Both the position numbers and the translations under genes were made by a program. The notes beneath the pieces are model-generated. The model had not been told where the DNA came from, made no database searches, and saw nothing but the letters and a program-made list of their open reading frames with translations. A stretch of DNA of 64,000 bases, taken from positions 1 to 64,000 of the forward strand of contig JAJRSE010000059.1 in NCBI GenBank assembly GCA_024278955.1, in the 5' to 3' direction. Origin of the DNA: Planctomycetota bacterium. GTDB lineage: Bacteria > Planctomycetota > Planctomycetia > Pirellulales > Lacipirellulaceae. This document shows, one piece after another, positions 62,224-64,000 of the stretch (positions are counted from its first letter, which is position 1; the number at the start of each line of letters is the position of its first letter).

Positions 62224-62826
62224 CTAGCGATCTTTCAGGCTGACAACAGCCTCTCGTGCTCTGGCGAGAAATTCAGCTTTCGGCTCGCCGGCTTCGAGCC
62301 AAATAGGAGGCCCAAACGTGAGCGACGAAAGCAAAGGGACGGGTAAGAATTCTCCTCGTGGCAGAATGCGATTCATGTTGTTGATGAACACGGGGATCAA
62401 TTCAAGTTCAGGGCGTTTTTTACTGAGGTAATAAAGGCCACTTTTGAATTCGCCAACCCCCCCTTCGGCATTTCGACCTCCCTCGGGAAAAATAATGAGC
62501 GAATGAGTGCTACCGATTTCGCTGAGCATCAGGTCGATGGGGCTTTGATGGACTTTTATTTTCTTACGATCGATGAGCATTGCGTTGAAGACCTGAGCCA
62601 AATGCCGGCGAATATAGCCGCGGTCCCAATAGTCTTTCGCTGCGATGGGACGCGTGATCTGGCGGACTTCTGTAGGCAGCGCCGACCAGACCAAGACAAC
62701 GTCGAGGTGGCTCGTGTGATTGGCGAAGTAAACACGTTGGCAAGTATCTGGCTGGGAATCGACCCAACGAACACTTGCACCGCTGATGAATCTCGCTATC
62801 CAGGTTAGTAACGTCTCGGTGATCAT
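62224..62826 (-). CDS. plsC: 1-acyl-sn-glycerol-3-phosphate acyltransferase
   Basis: 200 residues, short but complete in motifs. The catalytic NHTSHLD (H-x4-D) is near residue 37, and the second block FPEGGRNAEGGVG near residue 115 binds glycerol phosphate. It makes phosphatidic acid, which the CdsA product converts onwards. The gene pair is translationally close (two bp between the stop and the next start). It has no N-terminal membrane helix beyond a short hydrophobic start. Confidence 0.9.
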   Translation of the reverse strand: MITETLLTWIARFISGASVRWVDSQPDTCQRVYFANHTSHLDVVLVWSALPTEVRQITRPIAAKDYWDRGYIRRHLAQVFNAMLIDRKKIKVHQSPIDLMLSEIGSTHSLIIFPEGGRNAEGGVGEFKSGLYYLSKKRPELELIPVFINNMNRILPRGEFLPVPLLSSLTFGPPIWLEAGEPKAEFLARAREAVVSLKDR

Positions 62827-62868
62827 ACAAACGCGTAAAGGGGAACCGCTGGCGAAAGGGTATCGTAT

Positions 62869-64000
62869 CTAGGTCTTGTGAGGAGTGATAGTGGATGCGG
62901 GCAGGTTGTAACTTACAGGGCGGGGTTTGCGGCTTTTTTGAGTCAGTAGCCGTTGGATTAGTGTCTCATAGCCCTCGACCATCGCTTCGAGCGACCATTG
63001 CTGGGAAACCCGTTTCCGGCCTTCTATCCCCATTTTAGTACGCAAGCTAGAGTCTTGCAGCAGTTCGAGGCTGTGGGAAACAAAACGGCTTAAATCGCCG
63101 GCTGGAAACAGCTGCCCGGTGATGCCTGGCAGCACGGTTTCGGGAACCGAGCCAACTTCGCTGGCCACGACGGCCACTCCGCTACTGAGGGCTTCAAGAA
63201 TCGAGACCGGGCTCGCTTCGTTGTGAGAGGTCAGCGCCATCACGTCCAGAACACGAAGCAGCTCGGGCACATCCGACCGAGAGCCAAGAAAATGAGTGAC
63301 TTGGGCGATTCCCAGTTTTTCAGCCAGTTGTTCAAGCTCTGGCCCTCGTGGTCCATCGCCCACAAGCACAAAGTGCGAATCGGGCAACTGCTGATGAATC
63401 TGAGCGGCACCAGCCAGAAATAATTCGTGATTTTTCTCTGGTCGAAGTGCAGCAAGGATGCCAAGAACTGGGGCGTCGAGGGGTATGTTCAACTCGCAGC
63501 GTTTCTCGGTACCGTCGCCAGGGGCGAAACACGTGGTGTCGATCCCGTTGTAGATGGTGTGAACTTTCTCGCGAGGAAAGCGTTCCCATTCAGACAGATG
63601 TTCGGCATGAGCATCAGCGACGCCTATAAATGCGTCGGTCCAAGGGGTAAGTAGACGGTTGAGTCGTCCGACCGAGTCGGGCCAGCCGGTACTATGCAAC
63701 GCCGAAATCACGACCGGCACGCCAGACAAACGCGCTGCAAGGCGTCCCCAAAACATTTTGTCGCCAGCTCCGACGGTCACAATGGCGTCGATCTTTCGCG
63801 TGCGTAGGAGCCGGTAGAGACGAGGCAAGATGCGCAGATCGTATTTGCTACTCAGCAGATTACTATGAATAGGCATCTCGTCGGCCAGCATTTCTCCTAG
63901 AGGGCCAGGGTCCTTGAGGCATACGATCTCAGGCGCAAAACGGTTCGAGTCGAGTCCACGAACGAGATTAACGAGCAGAGTTTCGGCACCTCCGACCGGC
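62869..64000 (-). CDS. Glycosyltransferase family 4-like protein, N-terminus outside window
   Basis: The track starts at 63891, but the frame is open to the window end and reads VGGAETLLVNLVRGLDSN, the N-terminal acceptor-domain signature of GT4. At least 377 residues are visible. The donor domain shows ILAALRPEKNHELFLAGAA, LVGDGPRGPELEQLA and the E-x7-E region SHNEASPVSILEALSSG. It transfers a sugar from a nucleotide sugar, probably onto a polysaccharide or lipid. It follows the acyltransferase genes by 43 bp but transcription order makes it upstream of plsC. Confidence 0.88.
   Translation of the reverse strand, partial: PVGGAETLLVNLVRGLDSNRFAPEIVCLKDPGPLGEMLADEMPIHSNLLSSKYDLRILPRLYRLLRTRKIDAIVTVGAGDKMFWGRLAARLSGVPVVISALHSTGWPDSVGRLNRLLTPWTDAFIGVADAHAEHLSEWERFPREKVHTIYNGIDTTCFAPGDGTEKRCELNIPLDAPVLGILAALRPEKNHELFLAGAAQIHQQLPDSHFVLVGDGPRGPELEQLAEKLGIAQVTHFLGSRSDVPELLRVLDVMALTSHNEASPVSILEALSSGVAVVASEVGSVPETVLPGITGQLFPAGDLSRFVSHSLELLQDSSLRTKMGIEGRKRVSQQWSLEAMVEGYETLIQRLLTQKSRKPRPVSYNLPASTITPHKT

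Overview
The window reads as chromosomal DNA of a planctomycete, most likely of the Pirellulales type. The basis is the gene families: DUF1549/DUF1553 with DUF1501, PVC-type haem-binding CxxCH proteins, a PEP-CTERM protein, ceramidase-like secreted proteins, a class II terpene cyclase and GH172/DUF2961. Starts include GTG and TTG, and most functional groups are short operons on alternating strands.

Layout. 1-1.3 kb is a small mobile/toxin-antitoxin-like island: the end of an ISL3-like insertion sequence truncates a nucleotidyltransferase gene, and a two-gene DUF4258 cassette sits between 88-bp direct copies of the end of a radical SAM gene. 1.3-8.9 kb is a terpenoid locus: radical SAM protein, divergent squalene-hopene-cyclase-like protein, DUF116-polyprenyl synthase fusion, chorismate-lyase-like protein, halogenase-like flavoprotein and a TfoX C-terminal-like protein. 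8.9-20.8 kb is a heavy-metal (probably copper) region: giant CusA/CzcA pump, adaptor with two metal-binding domains, ECF sigma/anti-sigma pair, a DUF3179 protein, and Cys-rich, YHS-domain and Met-rich proteins. 20.8-25.7 kb is housekeeping (dapB, thrC, a DksA-like protein, lspA) interrupted by a GxxExxY gene between inverted repeats. 25.7-39 kb holds secreted and catabolic proteins: propeller-phosphoesterase, PqaA-like PEP-CTERM protein, PVC cytochrome, two ceramidase-like proteins, xylose-isomerase-like protein. 39-45 kb holds IS630 debris, GH172, aldehyde dehydrogenase, a double GNAT protein, a lipid A-type acyltransferase and tRNA-Arg. 45-50 kb is a DUF1549/DUF1553-DUF1501-EF-hand lipoprotein operon. 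50-58 kb is an esterase and a sugar ABC transporter operon with a LarA-like protein and a PHP hydrolase. 58-64 kb has small planctomycete proteins, a cold-shock protein with a strong terminator, cdsA, plsC and a glycosyltransferase cut by the window end.

The most interesting observation is the DUF3179 gene at 15.8-16.6 kb. Its reading frame continues through one TGA exactly where the family has the first Cys of its conserved CxxC. A 17-nt stem-loop with a GGTCT apical loop starts 15 nt after the TGA, closely resembling the E. coli fdhF SECIS. This is a candidate selenoprotein in a metal-response operon. No sel genes are in the window, so a simple nonsense mutation stays possible. The terpenoid locus is the second candidate for an undescribed system: the cyclase, synthase fusion, chorismate-lyase-like protein and halogenase-like protein together suggest a modified terpenoid or meroterpenoid.
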